Shown piece after piece: positions 19,970 to 29,348 of a stretch of 64,000 nt of DNA; position 1 is the first letter of the stretch; every line of letters starts with the position of its first letter. The notes beneath the pieces were generated by a model. That model was not told the origin of the DNA, did not search any database, and saw nothing but the letters and a program-made list of their open reading frames with translations. The stretch spans positions 3,512,805 to 3,576,804 of the forward strand of contig CP079859.1 in assembly GCA_019339365.1 (NCBI GenBank), read 5' to 3'. Position numbers and translations under genes: made by a program. This stretch comes from Vibrio neptunius. GTDB taxonomy: Bacteria > Pseudomonadota > Gammaproteobacteria > Enterobacterales > Vibrionaceae.

Positions 19970-22843
19970 ATGGAAAAGACATATAACCCAACTTCAATTG
20001 AACAAGCTTTATACCAAGCTTGGGAAGAGAAAGGCTACTTTAAGCCACACGGCGACACGACGAAAGAATCATACAGCATCATGATCCCGCCACCGAACGT
20101 CACTGGTAGCCTACACATGGGCCACGCGTTCCAAGACACCATCATGGATACTCTGATCCGTGCTGAGCGTATGAAGGGCAAAAACACCCTTTGGCAAGTA
20201 GGTACAGACCACGCTGGTATCGCAACTCAGATGGTTGTTGAGCGTAAGATCGCCGCTGAAGAAGGCAAAACTAAGCACGATTACGGTCGTGATGCTTTTA
20301 TCGACAAAATCTGGGAATGGAAAAACGAATCTGGTGGCACAATCACTAAACAGCTTCGTCGCCTAGGCGCATCTGTAGACTGGGACCGCGAGCGTTTCAC
20401 TATGGATGCGGGCCTATCTAACGCTGTTCAAGAAGTGTTTGTTCGCCTGTACGAAGAAGACTTAATCTACCGTGGTAAACGTCTAGTAAACTGGGATCCA
20501 AAACTGCACACTGCGATTTCTGATCTTGAAGTTGAAAACAAAGACAAAAAAGGCCACATGTGGCACTTCCGCTACCCGCTAGCAAACGGCGTGAAGACAG
20601 CAGAAGGCAAAGACTACATTGTTGTTGCGACTACTCGTCCAGAAACCATGCTTGGTGACACTGGTGTTGCTGTAAACCCAGAAGACCCTCGTTACAAAGA
20701 TCTTATCGGTAAAGAGATCCTGCTTCCTATCGTTAACCGTCTAATCCCTATCGTAGGCGATGAGCACGCAGATATGGAAAAAGGCACAGGTTGTGTGAAG
20801 ATCACCCCTGCACACGATTTCAATGACTACGAAGTTGGTAAGCGTAACAACCTACCAATGATCAACATCCTAACTTTCAACGCTGATATCCGTGATGCGG
20901 CTGAAGTCTTCACTACTAACGGTGAAGCTAGCGATGTTTACTCTACAGAGCTTCCTGCTAAGTACCACGGCATGGAGCGTTTTGCTGCACGCAAAGCGAT
21001 CGTTGCGGAATTTGAAGAGCTTGGTCTTCTTGATGAAATCAAAGATCACGACCTAACGGTTCCTTACGGCGACCGTGGTGGCGTAGTTATCGAACCAATG
21101 CTAACAGACCAATGGTACGTGCGTGCTGCACCTCTTGCTGAGCCTGCTGTTAAAGCAGTGGAAGATGGCGAGATCCAGTTCGTTCCTAAGCAGTACGAAA
21201 ACATGTACTTCTCTTGGATGCGTGACATTCAAGACTGGTGTATCTCTCGTCAGCTTTGGTGGGGTCACCGTATCCCAGCTTGGTATGACAACGACGGCAA
21301 CGTATATGTAGGTCGTACTGAAGAAGAAGTACGTGCAAACAACAACCTTGCACCAGTCGTTGTTCTTCGCCAAGACGACGACGTACTGGATACGTGGTTC
21401 TCTTCTGCACTATGGACGTTCGGTACTCAAGGCTGGCCAGAGCAAACTGAAGACCTGAAGACATTCCATCCTTCAGACGTACTAGTAACTGGTTTCGACA
21501 TTATCTTCTTCTGGGTTGCGCGTATGATCATGATGACCATGCACTTCAACAAAGATGAAAACGGTAAGTCACAAGTACCATTCAAGACCGTTTATGTAAC
21601 GGGTCTAATCCGTGACGAAAACGGCGACAAGATGTCTAAGTCGAAAGGTAACGTACTTGACCCAATCGACATGATCGATGGTATCGACCTTGAGTCTCTC
21701 GTAGAGAAGCGTTGTGGCAACATGATGCGGCCTCAGCTAGCGAAGAAGATCGAGAAGAACACTCGTAAGACTTTTGAAAACGGTATCGAACCATACGGTA
21801 CTGACGCACTGCGTTTCACTCTTGCTGCTATGGCTTCTACTGGCCGTGACATCAACTGGGATATGAAGCGTCTTGAAGGTTACCGTAACTTCTGTAACAA
21901 GCTATGGAACGCAAGCCGTTACGTACTGATGAATACAGAAGAGCACGATTGTGGCATGTCACTGTCTGCTGAAGAGCGCGCTAACCTTGAGTTCTCTCTT
22001 GCTGACAAATGGATTGAATCTCAGTTTGAGCTGGCTGCGAAAGAGTTTAACGCTCACCTAGACAATTACCGTCTAGACATGGCGGCAAACACGCTTTATG
22101 AATTCATCTGGAACCAATTCTGTGACTGGTACCTAGAGCTAACGAAACCCGTTCTTTGGAAAGGCACTGAAGCTCAGCAAGTTGCGACTCGCCACATGCT
22201 GATCACGGTACTTGAGAAAACGCTACGTCTAGCTCATCCCGTGCTTCCTTACATCACAGAATCTATCTGGCAGAGCGTGAAGCCTCTAGTAGACGGTGTT
22301 GAAGGCGACACTATTATGACTCAAGCGCTTCCTCAGTTTAACCAAGAGAACTTCAACGCTGAGATCGTAGAAGACATCGAATGGGTTAAGACTTTCATTA
22401 CTGCTATCCGTAACCTACGTGCCGAGTACGACATTGCACCAAGCAAAGGTCTATCGGTAATGGTTAAGGTTGCTGATGAGAAAGATGCAGCTCGTATCGC
22501 AGCAAACAAGACTGTACTAAGCTCACTGGCTAAACTAGATGAAATCAAAGTTCTGGCTAAAGGTGAAGAGACACCAGCTTGTGCAACGAAACTGGTTGAA
22601 AAGTCTGAGCTGATGATCCCGATGGCTGGTCTGATTGACAAAGATGCCGAGCTTGCTCGTCTTGATGGCGAAATCAAAAAAACTCACGGCGAAATCAAAC
22701 GCATCGAAGGCAAACTAGGTAATGAAGGTTTCGTTGCTAAAGCGCCTGAAGCGGTTGTTGCGAAAGAGCGTGAAAAGCTAGAAGGTTACCAAGAAACCTT
22801 AATCAAGCTTGAAGAGCAGAAGACAACGATCGCGGCACTCTAA
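19970..22843 (+). CDS. valS: Valyl-tRNA synthetase
   Basis: Class I synthetase that attaches valine to tRNA-Val and edits mischarged threonine. 957 aa. Motifs: HMGH at residues 49-52 (the HIGH motif), the editing domain with [17 protein letters not shown], the KMSKS loop at 554-558, the anticodon-binding domain, and a C-terminal coiled coil ([20 protein letters not shown] ... [13 protein letters not shown]) that grips the tRNA. Codon choice is strongly biased to the most-used codons, as expected for a highly expressed gene. Followed by a strong terminator. Confidence 0.99.
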   Translation: MEKTYNPTSIEQALYQAWEEKGYFKPHGDTTKESYSIMIPPPNVTGSLHMGHAFQDTIMDTLIRAERMKGKNTLWQVGTDHAGIATQMVVERKIAAEEGKTKHDYGRDAFIDKIWEWKNESGGTITKQLRRLGASVDWDRERFTMDAGLSNAVQEVFVRLYEEDLIYRGKRLVNWDPKLHTAISDLEVENKDKKGHMWHFRYPLANGVKTAEGKDYIVVATTRPETMLGDTGVAVNPEDPRYKDLIGKEILLPIVNRLIPIVGDEHADMEKGTGCVKITPAHDFNDYEVGKRNNLPMINILTFNADIRDAAEVFTTNGEASDVYSTELPAKYHGMERFAARKAIVAEFEELGLLDEIKDHDLTVPYGDRGGVVIEPMLTDQWYVRAAPLAEPAVKAVEDGEIQFVPKQYENMYFSWMRDIQDWCISRQLWWGHRIPAWYDNDGNVYVGRTEEEVRANNNLAPVVVLRQDDDVLDTWFSSALWTFGTQGWPEQTEDLKTFHPSDVLVTGFDIIFFWVARMIMMTMHFNKDENGKSQVPFKTVYVTGLIRDENGDKMSKSKGNVLDPIDMIDGIDLESLVEKRCGNMMRPQLAKKIEKNTRKTFENGIEPYGTDALRFTLAAMASTGRDINWDMKRLEGYRNFCNKLWNASRYVLMNTEEHDCGMSLSAEERANLEFSLADKWIESQFELAAKEFNAHLDNYRLDMAANTLYEFIWNQFCDWYLELTKPVLWKGTEAQQVATRHMLITVLEKTLRLAHPVLPYITESIWQSVKPLVDGVEGDTIMTQALPQFNQENFNAEIVEDIEWVKTFITAIRNLRAEYDIAPSKGLSVMVKVADEKDAARIAANKTVLSSLAKLDEIKVLAKGEETPACATKLVEKSELMIPMAGLIDKDAELARLDGEIKKTHGEIKRIEGKLGNEGFVAKAPEAVVAKEREKLEGYQETLIKLEEQKTTIAAL

Positions 22844-22861
22844 ACCAGTACCACACAAAGA

Positions 22862-22888
22862 AAAGGCAGCGAATACGCTGCCTTTTTT
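22862..22888. terminator. Bidirectional terminator after valS
   Basis: Perfect 10-bp stem AAAGGCAGCG / CGCTGCCTTT with loop AATA and a plus-strand T6 run. It lies between converging valS and the M48 protease gene. Confidence 0.9.
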
Positions 22889-22895
22889 ATCTCTG

Positions 22896-23888
22896 CTATT
22901 CGCGTGCGGACTGGATACGTAGCTCAAAATCAGGGTGAGTACTCATCCACTCTGGTACGTCCAGCATTCCTTGTTGCCTGATTAACTCGAACATGTCTGC
23001 CATCGGCACACTACTGCCATAGATATCCACCATCGCTTGTCGAGCATAAACGTCAGCTTCCAATTCAGCTTCACGAGAGTGACCATTGGCAAGGAAGAAA
23101 ACTCCTAGCCCAGCCAAGTTATCCACGACTCCCGAACTTTCGCCGGTTAAGAGGGCAACGCCAACGGAAAGTAAGCTCGAGTGGACCAAGCTTTTGATCA
23201 TATGGCGATGATGAACATGACCTAGCTCGTGAAGTATAATGCTATCGAGTTGTTGTTCATTCTCAGCTAGAGTGACCAAGTCGTCGAGCAACACGATTTT
23301 CCCACCTGGTAAAGCAAATGCATTGGCGCCAAGTTCTGAGGAGCGAAACACCACCTCAATAGGATAAGGTAGTGGTTCCAGCTGTGTGACATGCTGAATC
23401 ACGCGTTGGCGGATCGCATGCTGCTCTTGCAGACTCAACTTGCTCTCTTGCCAGCGATTATCAAAGCTTTCGAGTACTTTATCGCCCAGCGTCACTGCTA
23501 CATAATCAGGGATGGCGTTGGCGACCTTCTCACTGGTCCATGGCAAAACATAAAAGTAGCTGCCTAATACCACTCCGATACATACTGCTACTGACAACAG
23601 CCAAGCCAACCAGTTAGCTTCCATTTTATCAATAGTGCTGCTTCTGCGATTTCGCTCCAGCCAGTGGCTGACGTCTGTAGTTCTCTCCACGACAAACACC
23701 CAGCCATCGGGGAATTTAAAACGCACGGGGAGATTACCAACAGGCACACTGATATCGGCGTATTGCTGGTCACAGCTGATGATTTTCCCATCAACACGCA
23801 AACTTAATGCGTTGGCTTGAGTGACATCCAACTTGGCAGGATGACGCTCCGAGCTACGTGGCGGAAATGCCACCCCGTCAAATAGCAT
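22896..23888 (-). CDS. M48-family metallopeptidase, membrane anchored
   Basis: 330 aa. Zinc-protease motif HELGH (in ILHELGHVHHRH, near residue 220) with the third zinc ligand probably in SREAELEADVYARQ. One clear membrane segment near residue 95 (WLAWLLSVAVCIGVVLGSYF) separates a ~90-residue beta-rich cytoplasmic N-terminal domain from a protease domain likely in the periplasm. A second hydrophobic stretch (LVHSSLLSVGVALL) follows the HEXXH. M48 relatives (HtpX, BepA/YfgC, LoiP) act in envelope quality control. The gene overlaps the stop codon of the upstream yjgN-like gene by one base (TAATG), so the two are translationally coupled and probably work together. The substrate is unknown. Confidence 0.88.
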   Translation of the reverse strand: MLFDGVAFPPRSSERHPAKLDVTQANALSLRVDGKIISCDQQYADISVPVGNLPVRFKFPDGWVFVVERTTDVSHWLERNRRSSTIDKMEANWLAWLLSVAVCIGVVLGSYFYVLPWTSEKVANAIPDYVAVTLGDKVLESFDNRWQESKLSLQEQHAIRQRVIQHVTQLEPLPYPIEVVFRSSELGANAFALPGGKIVLLDDLVTLAENEQQLDSIILHELGHVHHRHMIKSLVHSSLLSVGVALLTGESSGVVDNLAGLGVFFLANGHSREAELEADVYARQAMVDIYGSSVPMADMFELIRQQGMLDVPEWMSTHPDFELRIQSARE

Positions 23889-25063
23889 TAGCTGATTCCG
23901 ATACCGAGATCAAAAGCCTGAGCCACTTCATCTGATACCGCTGATTTGACCGTTGAATCTTGATCTGTCGCTTTCAGTGCGCTCATATCACCAAACACAA
24001 CGGTATTATCAGCAACATAGCGGGACGTTCTAACCATAACCCAAGGTCTGGCAATACTGAGGGTTACTACCTGCAATAAGAAGTTAGAGATCACCAACCA
24101 AGTGTACCCTCTCGCAGTTAGTGACGACTTGAAAGTGTATCGATTGTCTGACTCTTGCGCCGATTTTGCTTGTAGCTGGTCAAAAATGTAATTGCGTAAT
24201 CTTGTTGTGGTATACGCCGTTAGACCGATAGTCAGAATGATGATGGCTAGGTAGGCCACAATAAACGTCATAAACTGAGATGCGCCCATCAACGAGCTTA
24301 GATCGCCACTCTGAAATGTGGTGAAATCGAAACCGCTGAATACCGTCAGAGACATCACAACCAAAAGAACAATCGACGCAACAATACCCAGACCTATCGC
24401 TTTTAGATAGGTTTTGAAGAAGAAGCCAGTCTCGAGTTCTGCACTGAACTTCCAGTCTCCGTATCGATAGCCATTAGAAAAATATCTATGTGCGCCAGCC
24501 ACGACCCATGCATACACCACAGCCATGAACACAAAAGAAGCAATACTCAATACCGTAGCTCCTACCGGCGAAACACTGGCGACTCCCATGACTACACCAA
24601 CGTAAATAGCCACAGCCAGCACAGCGCCTAAACCTCGTCCCATCAGTGCCACATATGCATCTTTTAATGAAGAGTCAAAAGAGAAATGAACATTGCGGTA
24701 ACTCGTCATTGCGGCATCAAAACGGGCATTGCTCCACAATAACCAAGGTAAAGCAATGTAAAAAGCCAGTAGTAGTACAGCACTCACTACTGGGAAAAAT
24801 GCGTTAGCCACAGCCCAAATGACTAGAACTGCAACAGCGACTATACGCCCTTTGAGGATTTGCATCGGCACAGCATGATACTCAAAGTTATCATTGTCGA
24901 CATAGGTATTGCCGTAGAAATAGCGTTTTGTTCTGACCTTCGCCCAAGCAGAATAAATGCCCAAAGTGATGATGCTCAGCAGAACATTGACTATCCAAAT
25001 GCCAAAGAATTCGCCTCCCTTCCCCTTAAAATTAATGGGATTCGTTATATGTTTTTGTTCCAT
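23888..25063 (-). CDS. yjgN: YjgN-family (DUF898) inner-membrane protein
   Basis: 391 aa polytopic protein of about eight membrane segments. It contains two copies of the DUF898 unit: ITNPINFKGKGGEFFGIWIVN near the N terminus and RYTFKSSLTARGYTWLVISN near residue 320, each followed by the (A/R)-W-x-x-(V)RT(K/S)RY motif (AWAKVRTKRYFYGN, RPWVMVRTSRYVADN). The function of the family is unknown. The stop codon overlaps the start of the M48 peptidase gene. The 299-base region upstream, shared with a divergent substrate-binding protein gene, should hold its promoter; only a CRP-like half-site was seen there, too weak to call. Confidence 0.9.
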   Translation of the reverse strand: MEQKHITNPINFKGKGGEFFGIWIVNVLLSIITLGIYSAWAKVRTKRYFYGNTYVDNDNFEYHAVPMQILKGRIVAVAVLVIWAVANAFFPVVSAVLLLAFYIALPWLLWSNARFDAAMTSYRNVHFSFDSSLKDAYVALMGRGLGAVLAVAIYVGVVMGVASVSPVGATVLSIASFVFMAVVYAWVVAGAHRYFSNGYRYGDWKFSAELETGFFFKTYLKAIGLGIVASIVLLVVMSLTVFSGFDFTTFQSGDLSSLMGASQFMTFIVAYLAIIILTIGLTAYTTTRLRNYIFDQLQAKSAQESDNRYTFKSSLTARGYTWLVISNFLLQVVTLSIARPWVMVRTSRYVADNTVVFGDMSALKATDQDSTVKSAVSDEVAQAFDLGIGIS

Positions 25064-25362
25064 TTATTACATTTCCTGACGTAGTTGACTAAAAAAACAA
25101 GGCAAATAATTTCTTACATTTCATTGCCATCGTCCATGTCTTAATAACAAGAAAATGCAACCAATTGATGTACATCACAAATAACATGAGTGATTGATAC
25201 AATAATTTTACATATGGTAGACACCAAATTTGTTTCCTCATGAGATCTCAAATAGTTTTTGCTTGGCTACCGTCATGTTCGCTCAGCGCTTTTGTTGTTA
25301 TTGAGCCAATCGAGTACGTGTCTTCTAGAATTACTTAAGAGGTCACCAAATAAGGAACCCAG

Positions 25363-26101
25363 ATGCTGAAGAAATCACTAGCGGCTATTCCCTTGCTTCT
25401 CTGTTTATTCATATCATCAGCCTACGCCGAAAACACGCGTAAAACCGTCAACATCACCGCTGGAGATTGGCCTCCTTTTATCGGTCAAAGCCTCGAAGAT
25501 TACGGTGTCGTCGCACAAACCATCAAGCAGGTTTTTGCGTTACAAGGTTATAAGGTGGTTTTCACTTTCTACCCTTGGGCAAGAGCTTATGAGAAAGCCC
25601 AAAGTGGCGAATACGATGCCACTGCGGTGTGGATGTTTGATGATGAGCGGACGGAACATTTCTATTTCAGTGAACCCGTATCACAAGAGCAATTTGTTTT
25701 CTTTCATCACAAAGACCTCGCCTTTGATTGGTCTACTATAGACGATCTAAAAGGCTATAAGATGGGCGGCGGGCTTGGTTACAGCTATGGGGAAGCTTTG
25801 GATAGACTCATTGATGCCAAAGAGATCAGTATAAGCCGGGTCAATAGCCCCAGTCAGAATCTGTTGCGCCTTAACCACAAACGCATCCAAATCTATCCGG
25901 AAGAACGGCAAATCGGCATATATCACCTAAACCAACAACCAGAAGAGATTCAGGGTAATATTACCTACCACCCGAAACCTTTTCTTAACAACGACGGCTT
26001 TGTCATGTTCTCAAAACTAAGTCCAAGAGGAAAAAAAACTACTAGAGGTTTTTAACCAAGGGCTTATTAAATGGCATCAGCAGCAATCTCAAAGCAACTA
26101 A
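25363..26101 (+). CDS. Periplasmic substrate-binding protein (SBP_bac_3-like), frameshifted near 3' end
   Basis: An N-terminal signal peptide (MLKKSLAAIPLLLCLFISSA, cleavage after AYA) is followed by a polar amino acid-type binding fold: NITAGDWPPFIGQSLEDYG, FTFYPWARAYEKAQSGEYDA, FYFSEPVSQEQFVFF. Many vibrios have such orphan binding proteins without a permease beside them; the ligand is unknown. As written the frame ends at 26055. Skipping one A in the A8 run at 26031-26038 continues it as LLEVFNQGLIKWHQQQSQSN to a stop at 26101, giving 245 aa, the usual size, with the expected final helix. The native gene is therefore probably 245 aa. The ribosome-binding site AAGGA precedes ATG 25363. Confidence 0.83.
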
Positions 26102-27060
26102 ACGACACGGTTTTGCTCTCGCCCTTGATGAAAAGCGTTAATATTGTCCATCAGAATATTCGCTAGATTCTGTATCGATGAGTCACTACCCCACGCCACG
26201 TGTGGTGTTAGGAGTAAATTGGGCAAATTCATATTGGCGAGTAGCGGATTGCTATCATCCGCTGGCTCTTGGCTAAACACATCTACGCCAGCGCCAGCAA
26301 TGGTGCCTCGTTTTAAGGCCTCAACCAGAGCCGCTTCATCAATCAACCCACCTCGACCAGTATTGATCAGCACACTGCCAGGCTTCATTTGAGCCAGTTC
26401 ATGACGCCCAATCAAGTGATGAGTCTGTTCATTCAACGGACAATGTAGCGTCAACACATCAGCCATCATCAACACCTGCTCAAATGGCAGGTAGCCATTT
26501 CGACAAAGATTTGCGCCTTTATGTTCGGCGTAAATAACCTGCATCCCAACCGCCCTAGCCAGAGCCGCAGTGGCCTGACCCAAAGCTCCAGAACCAACAA
26601 CGCCCAAAGTTGATCCTGCTACGTCACCAATTGGGTGAGTAAAGAAGCAAAACTGCTTATTGCGCTGCCATTCCCCATTAGCAATATCATTGTGATAGCC
26701 CATCAAATTGCGCTTAAGAGCAAATATCATCCCAACCACATGCTCAGGCACCGATTGAGTGGCATAGCCCTGCACGTTTGTGACGGCTATGTTTTGCTCA
26801 CGGCAGTAATCAATGTCGATGTTGTTGAAGCCAGTAGCCGAGACCGCGATCAGCTTGAGCTCCGGCAGTTGACGCAATACTGCCGCATCTAATACGACTT
26901 TATTCGTGATGACGATTTGAGCATTTTTCAACCGCTCTACCACCAGCTCGGGGCTGGTAAAATCATATTCAATCCATTGATGGTCAAAAGGAAGGTGAGG
27001 TAATTCGATATAAGTTGGGATCGTTGCACGATCCAAGAACACAACATTCGGCAGCGACAT
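26098..27060 (-). CDS. D-2-hydroxyacid dehydrogenase (NAD-dependent, HprA-like)
   Basis: 320 aa. Rossmann nucleotide-binding motif in STLGVVGSGALGQATAALAR (GxGxxG variant), the family signature MKPGSVLINTGRGGLIDEAA with catalytic Arg, then Glu in DVFSQEPADDSNPL and His in LLTPHVAWGS. Closest in character to glycerate/hydroxypyruvate reductases that interconvert D-glycerate and hydroxypyruvate, but substrate cannot be read from sequence. Start ATG 27060 has AAGGAG upstream. It runs 30 bases downstream of rluA in the same direction and meets the substrate-binding protein gene tail to tail. Confidence 0.92.
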   Translation of the reverse strand: MSLPNVVFLDRATIPTYIELPHLPFDHQWIEYDFTSPELVVERLKNAQIVITNKVVLDAAVLRQLPELKLIAVSATGFNNIDIDYCREQNIAVTNVQGYATQSVPEHVVGMIFALKRNLMGYHNDIANGEWQRNKQFCFFTHPIGDVAGSTLGVVGSGALGQATAALARAVGMQVIYAEHKGANLCRNGYLPFEQVLMMADVLTLHCPLNEQTHHLIGRHELAQMKPGSVLINTGRGGLIDEAALVEALKRGTIAGAGVDVFSQEPADDSNPLLANMNLPNLLLTPHVAWGSDSSIQNLANILMDNINAFHQGREQNRVV

Positions 27061-27089
27061 AGTTTCTCCTTTCGCTGCCTATAATGAAA

Positions 27090-27827
27090 TCATGGACGCG
27101 GCAGCGCTTTGTAATCAGGCAATTCTCGCACAGGATCGAAATAGTTAAAGATCAACGCCTCCGCTTCAGGATAAAAATCACAAGGAACAAAAATACTGCG
27201 TAAGCAGTCATCTTGAGGGTGGTAAAAACTCAATTCAGCCGCATGCAGTTCAAGACGGTTGGAGAATTCAAAAGCTTCTCCTTGCGAATAAAATTCATCT
27301 CCGACAATCGGATGCCCTAAAGCCTGCATATGCACACGCAACTGATGTGAACGCCCTGTAATAGGCAGTAACCTGACAATAGTGGTCTGCTCCTCCCGCT
27401 TCGCCACCTCAAATAAGGTTTGAGATGGCTTACCCTGCTCAAAACAGACTTTCTGCTTCGGCCGATTTGGCCAATCACAAATCAGTGGAAGATCCACTTT
27501 TCCCTCTTGTTGTTCAACCTGCCCCCATACACGAGCATAGTAGACCTTATGCGTGAGGCGAAACTGAAACTGTTTTTTTAACGCCGATTCTGTGGGCTTG
27601 TTCTTGGCAAAAAGCATTAAACCTGAAGTTGACATATCAAGACGATGAACCGGTTGGATGTCAGGATAGATGTCTTTCAATCGGCTCCACATGCTGTCGT
27701 AATGCTCTTCAGCCCTGCCTGGCACAGACAAGAGACCCGACGGTTTATTCACCACAAGGATGCCTTCATCTTCAAATACTCGCTCAATCCATGGCTCGGT
27801 GGGAGGATAGTATTGCTGCATAGCCAT
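27090..27827 (-). CDS. rluA: Dual-specificity tRNA(U32)/23S rRNA(U746) pseudouridine synthase RluA
   Basis: Isomerises uridine to pseudouridine at position 746 of 23S rRNA and 32 of some tRNAs. About 245 aa from ATG 27827. The catalytic aspartate is in HRLDMSTSGLMLFAK. DLPLICDWPNRPKQKVCFE and PITGRSHQLRVHMQALGHPI match RluA specifically rather than RluC/D, and no S4 domain is present. An in-frame TTG at 27839 is less likely. The C-terminal extension of about 25 residues beyond the E. coli protein (ALIFNYFDPVRELPDYKALP) is common in vibrios. Confidence 0.95.
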   Translation of the reverse strand: MAMQQYYPPTEPWIERVFEDEGILVVNKPSGLLSVPGRAEEHYDSMWSRLKDIYPDIQPVHRLDMSTSGLMLFAKNKPTESALKKQFQFRLTHKVYYARVWGQVEQQEGKVDLPLICDWPNRPKQKVCFEQGKPSQTLFEVAKREEQTTIVRLLPITGRSHQLRVHMQALGHPIVGDEFYSQGEAFEFSNRLELHAAELSFYHPQDDCLRSIFVPCDFYPEAEALIFNYFDPVRELPDYKALPRP

Positions 27828-28014
27828 AAAACATCTCAATCAGGTATAAAACGCAACCAGTATATCAGAGTCATGCCTGTGACGGCGTTTCCACATCCTA
27901 GTATGTTTTAGCTTTTTTCATGTAAATAATATTTAACACATTGATTGCATGTGATATTCATACTTAAAGTTGACAAGAAATAATCAATAACGACAAAAAC
28001 ATCAAGGAACCCAA

Positions 28015-29286
28015 ATGGAAACGATCTCCGCTTCAGAAAGCAAACCCAAATGCTCTCTGTCACAACTCATCCGTTCGCTAGGCCCAGGGATCATGATGGC
28101 TGCCGCTGCGGTGGGAGGATCACATCTGGTGGCTTCAACCAAAGCCGGTGCAATTTACGGTTGGCAGCTAGCCGCACTCATTTTGTTAGTTAACTTTTTT
28201 AAATACCCATTTTTCCGTGCCAGCATACAGTACACCATGGGAACAGGAGAAAGTCTGGTCGAAGGCTACGCCAAGCTAGGCCGACCTTACCTATGGCTGT
28301 TTGTCGCACTCAGCGTCGTTTCTGGCGTCGTTAACACAGCCGCCTTACTCCTCTTCAGTGCTAGCTTGTTGGGTTACTTTATTCCTTTCGAGCTCTCGAC
28401 TACGAGCTTGTGCTTAATCGTCTTAGCCACCTGTTTAACGATTCTGTTTGCAGGTCACTACAAAGCCCTCGACGCCTTATCCAAAATCATTATGGCGGTA
28501 CTGACCATCGCAACATTGACTGCGGTCGCTATTGCCGCAGGTAACCCTGTCGAAGCGGCTCCCGCTTTTGAAGCGCCCTCACCTTGGTCCATTGCCGCTA
28601 TCGGTTTTATTGTAGTAACCATGGGTTGGATGCCAGCACCGATTGAAATTTCCAGCCTGACTTCAATGTGGCTTAAAAGTCAGCAACACCACCAAAAGGT
28701 AACGGCTCGTTCTGCTTTGTTTGATTTCAATGTGGGCTACATCGGTACCGCTATTCTGGCGATTGTCTTCCTTGCGCTGGGTACTTTGGTCTTACACGGC
28801 AGCAATATTGAACTATCTCAATCGGGTGTAGGCTTTTCACATCAGTTGGTTGGGCTCTACGCATCAACCATTGGAGAGTGGTCGCGTTACCTGATTGCAG
28901 CCGTTGCGTTCTTCTGCATTTTTGGCAGTACGATTACGGTGATTGACGGCTACGCTCGAGTGATTTCAGAATCTCAACGACTACTGCGTAAGCAAAAAGA
29001 GATGAAGCATAAAGTGACTCAAGGTTGGATGTTACTTATCTCCGCAGCGGCACTGTCGATTATCGTATTCTGGGCGACAGCACTTCTACCAATGCTTGAT
29101 TTTGCGATGATTCTGGCCTTTATGACCACACCGTTTTTCGCGCTACTTAACTATATTCTGGTTTCAAAATCTCAGCTACCAGAACCTTTGGCGCTCAGCA
29201 ATAAACTGAAATGGCTTTCTATCACTGGCCTTGTCTACCTGTTTGGTTTCTTGGCGGTATTTGTCTGGTGGAAGTGGCTGATGTAG
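28015..29286 (+). CDS. Nramp-family transporter lacking canonical metal-site residues
   Basis: 423 aa, about eleven membrane helices, Nramp fold. In canonical Nramps helix 1 carries DPGN and helix 6 carries MPH, which bind transition metals. Here the helix 1 region is LGPGIMMAAAAVGGSHLVAS and aligns GGSH with DPGN, while helix 6 reads GWMPAPIEI, with Ala for the His. It therefore belongs to an Nramp-related branch, and its substrate (Mg2+, another ion, or a non-metal) is open. AAGGA precedes the ATG. It is divergent from rluA and ends at a shared terminator with rapA. No metal riboswitch or clear regulator box was found upstream. Confidence 0.87.
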   Translation: METISASESKPKCSLSQLIRSLGPGIMMAAAAVGGSHLVASTKAGAIYGWQLAALILLVNFFKYPFFRASIQYTMGTGESLVEGYAKLGRPYLWLFVALSVVSGVVNTAALLLFSASLLGYFIPFELSTTSLCLIVLATCLTILFAGHYKALDALSKIIMAVLTIATLTAVAIAAGNPVEAAPAFEAPSPWSIAAIGFIVVTMGWMPAPIEISSLTSMWLKSQQHHQKVTARSALFDFNVGYIGTAILAIVFLALGTLVLHGSNIELSQSGVGFSHQLVGLYASTIGEWSRYLIAAVAFFCIFGSTITVIDGYARVISESQRLLRKQKEMKHKVTQGWMLLISAAALSIIVFWATALLPMLDFAMILAFMTTPFFALLNYILVSKSQLPEPLALSNKLKWLSITGLVYLFGFLAVFVWWKWLM

Positions 29287-29306
29287 TCAAAATAGCGACC
29301 AACAAA

Positions 29307-29330
29307 AAAGGCCTTCAAATGAAGGCCTTT
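29307..29330. terminator. Bidirectional terminator, Nramp gene / rapA
   Basis: AAAGGCCTTC-AAAT-GAAGGCCTTT perfect 10-bp stem. The minus strand runs into T6; the plus side has TTTTAC. Lies between convergent genes. Confidence 0.9.
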
Positions 29331-29348
29331 TACTGCAAGTGACGTAAA

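Noticed and set aside
25064..25362. CRP site in the yjgN / binding-protein gap (TGTACATCACA)
   Set aside because: Only one convincing half-site.
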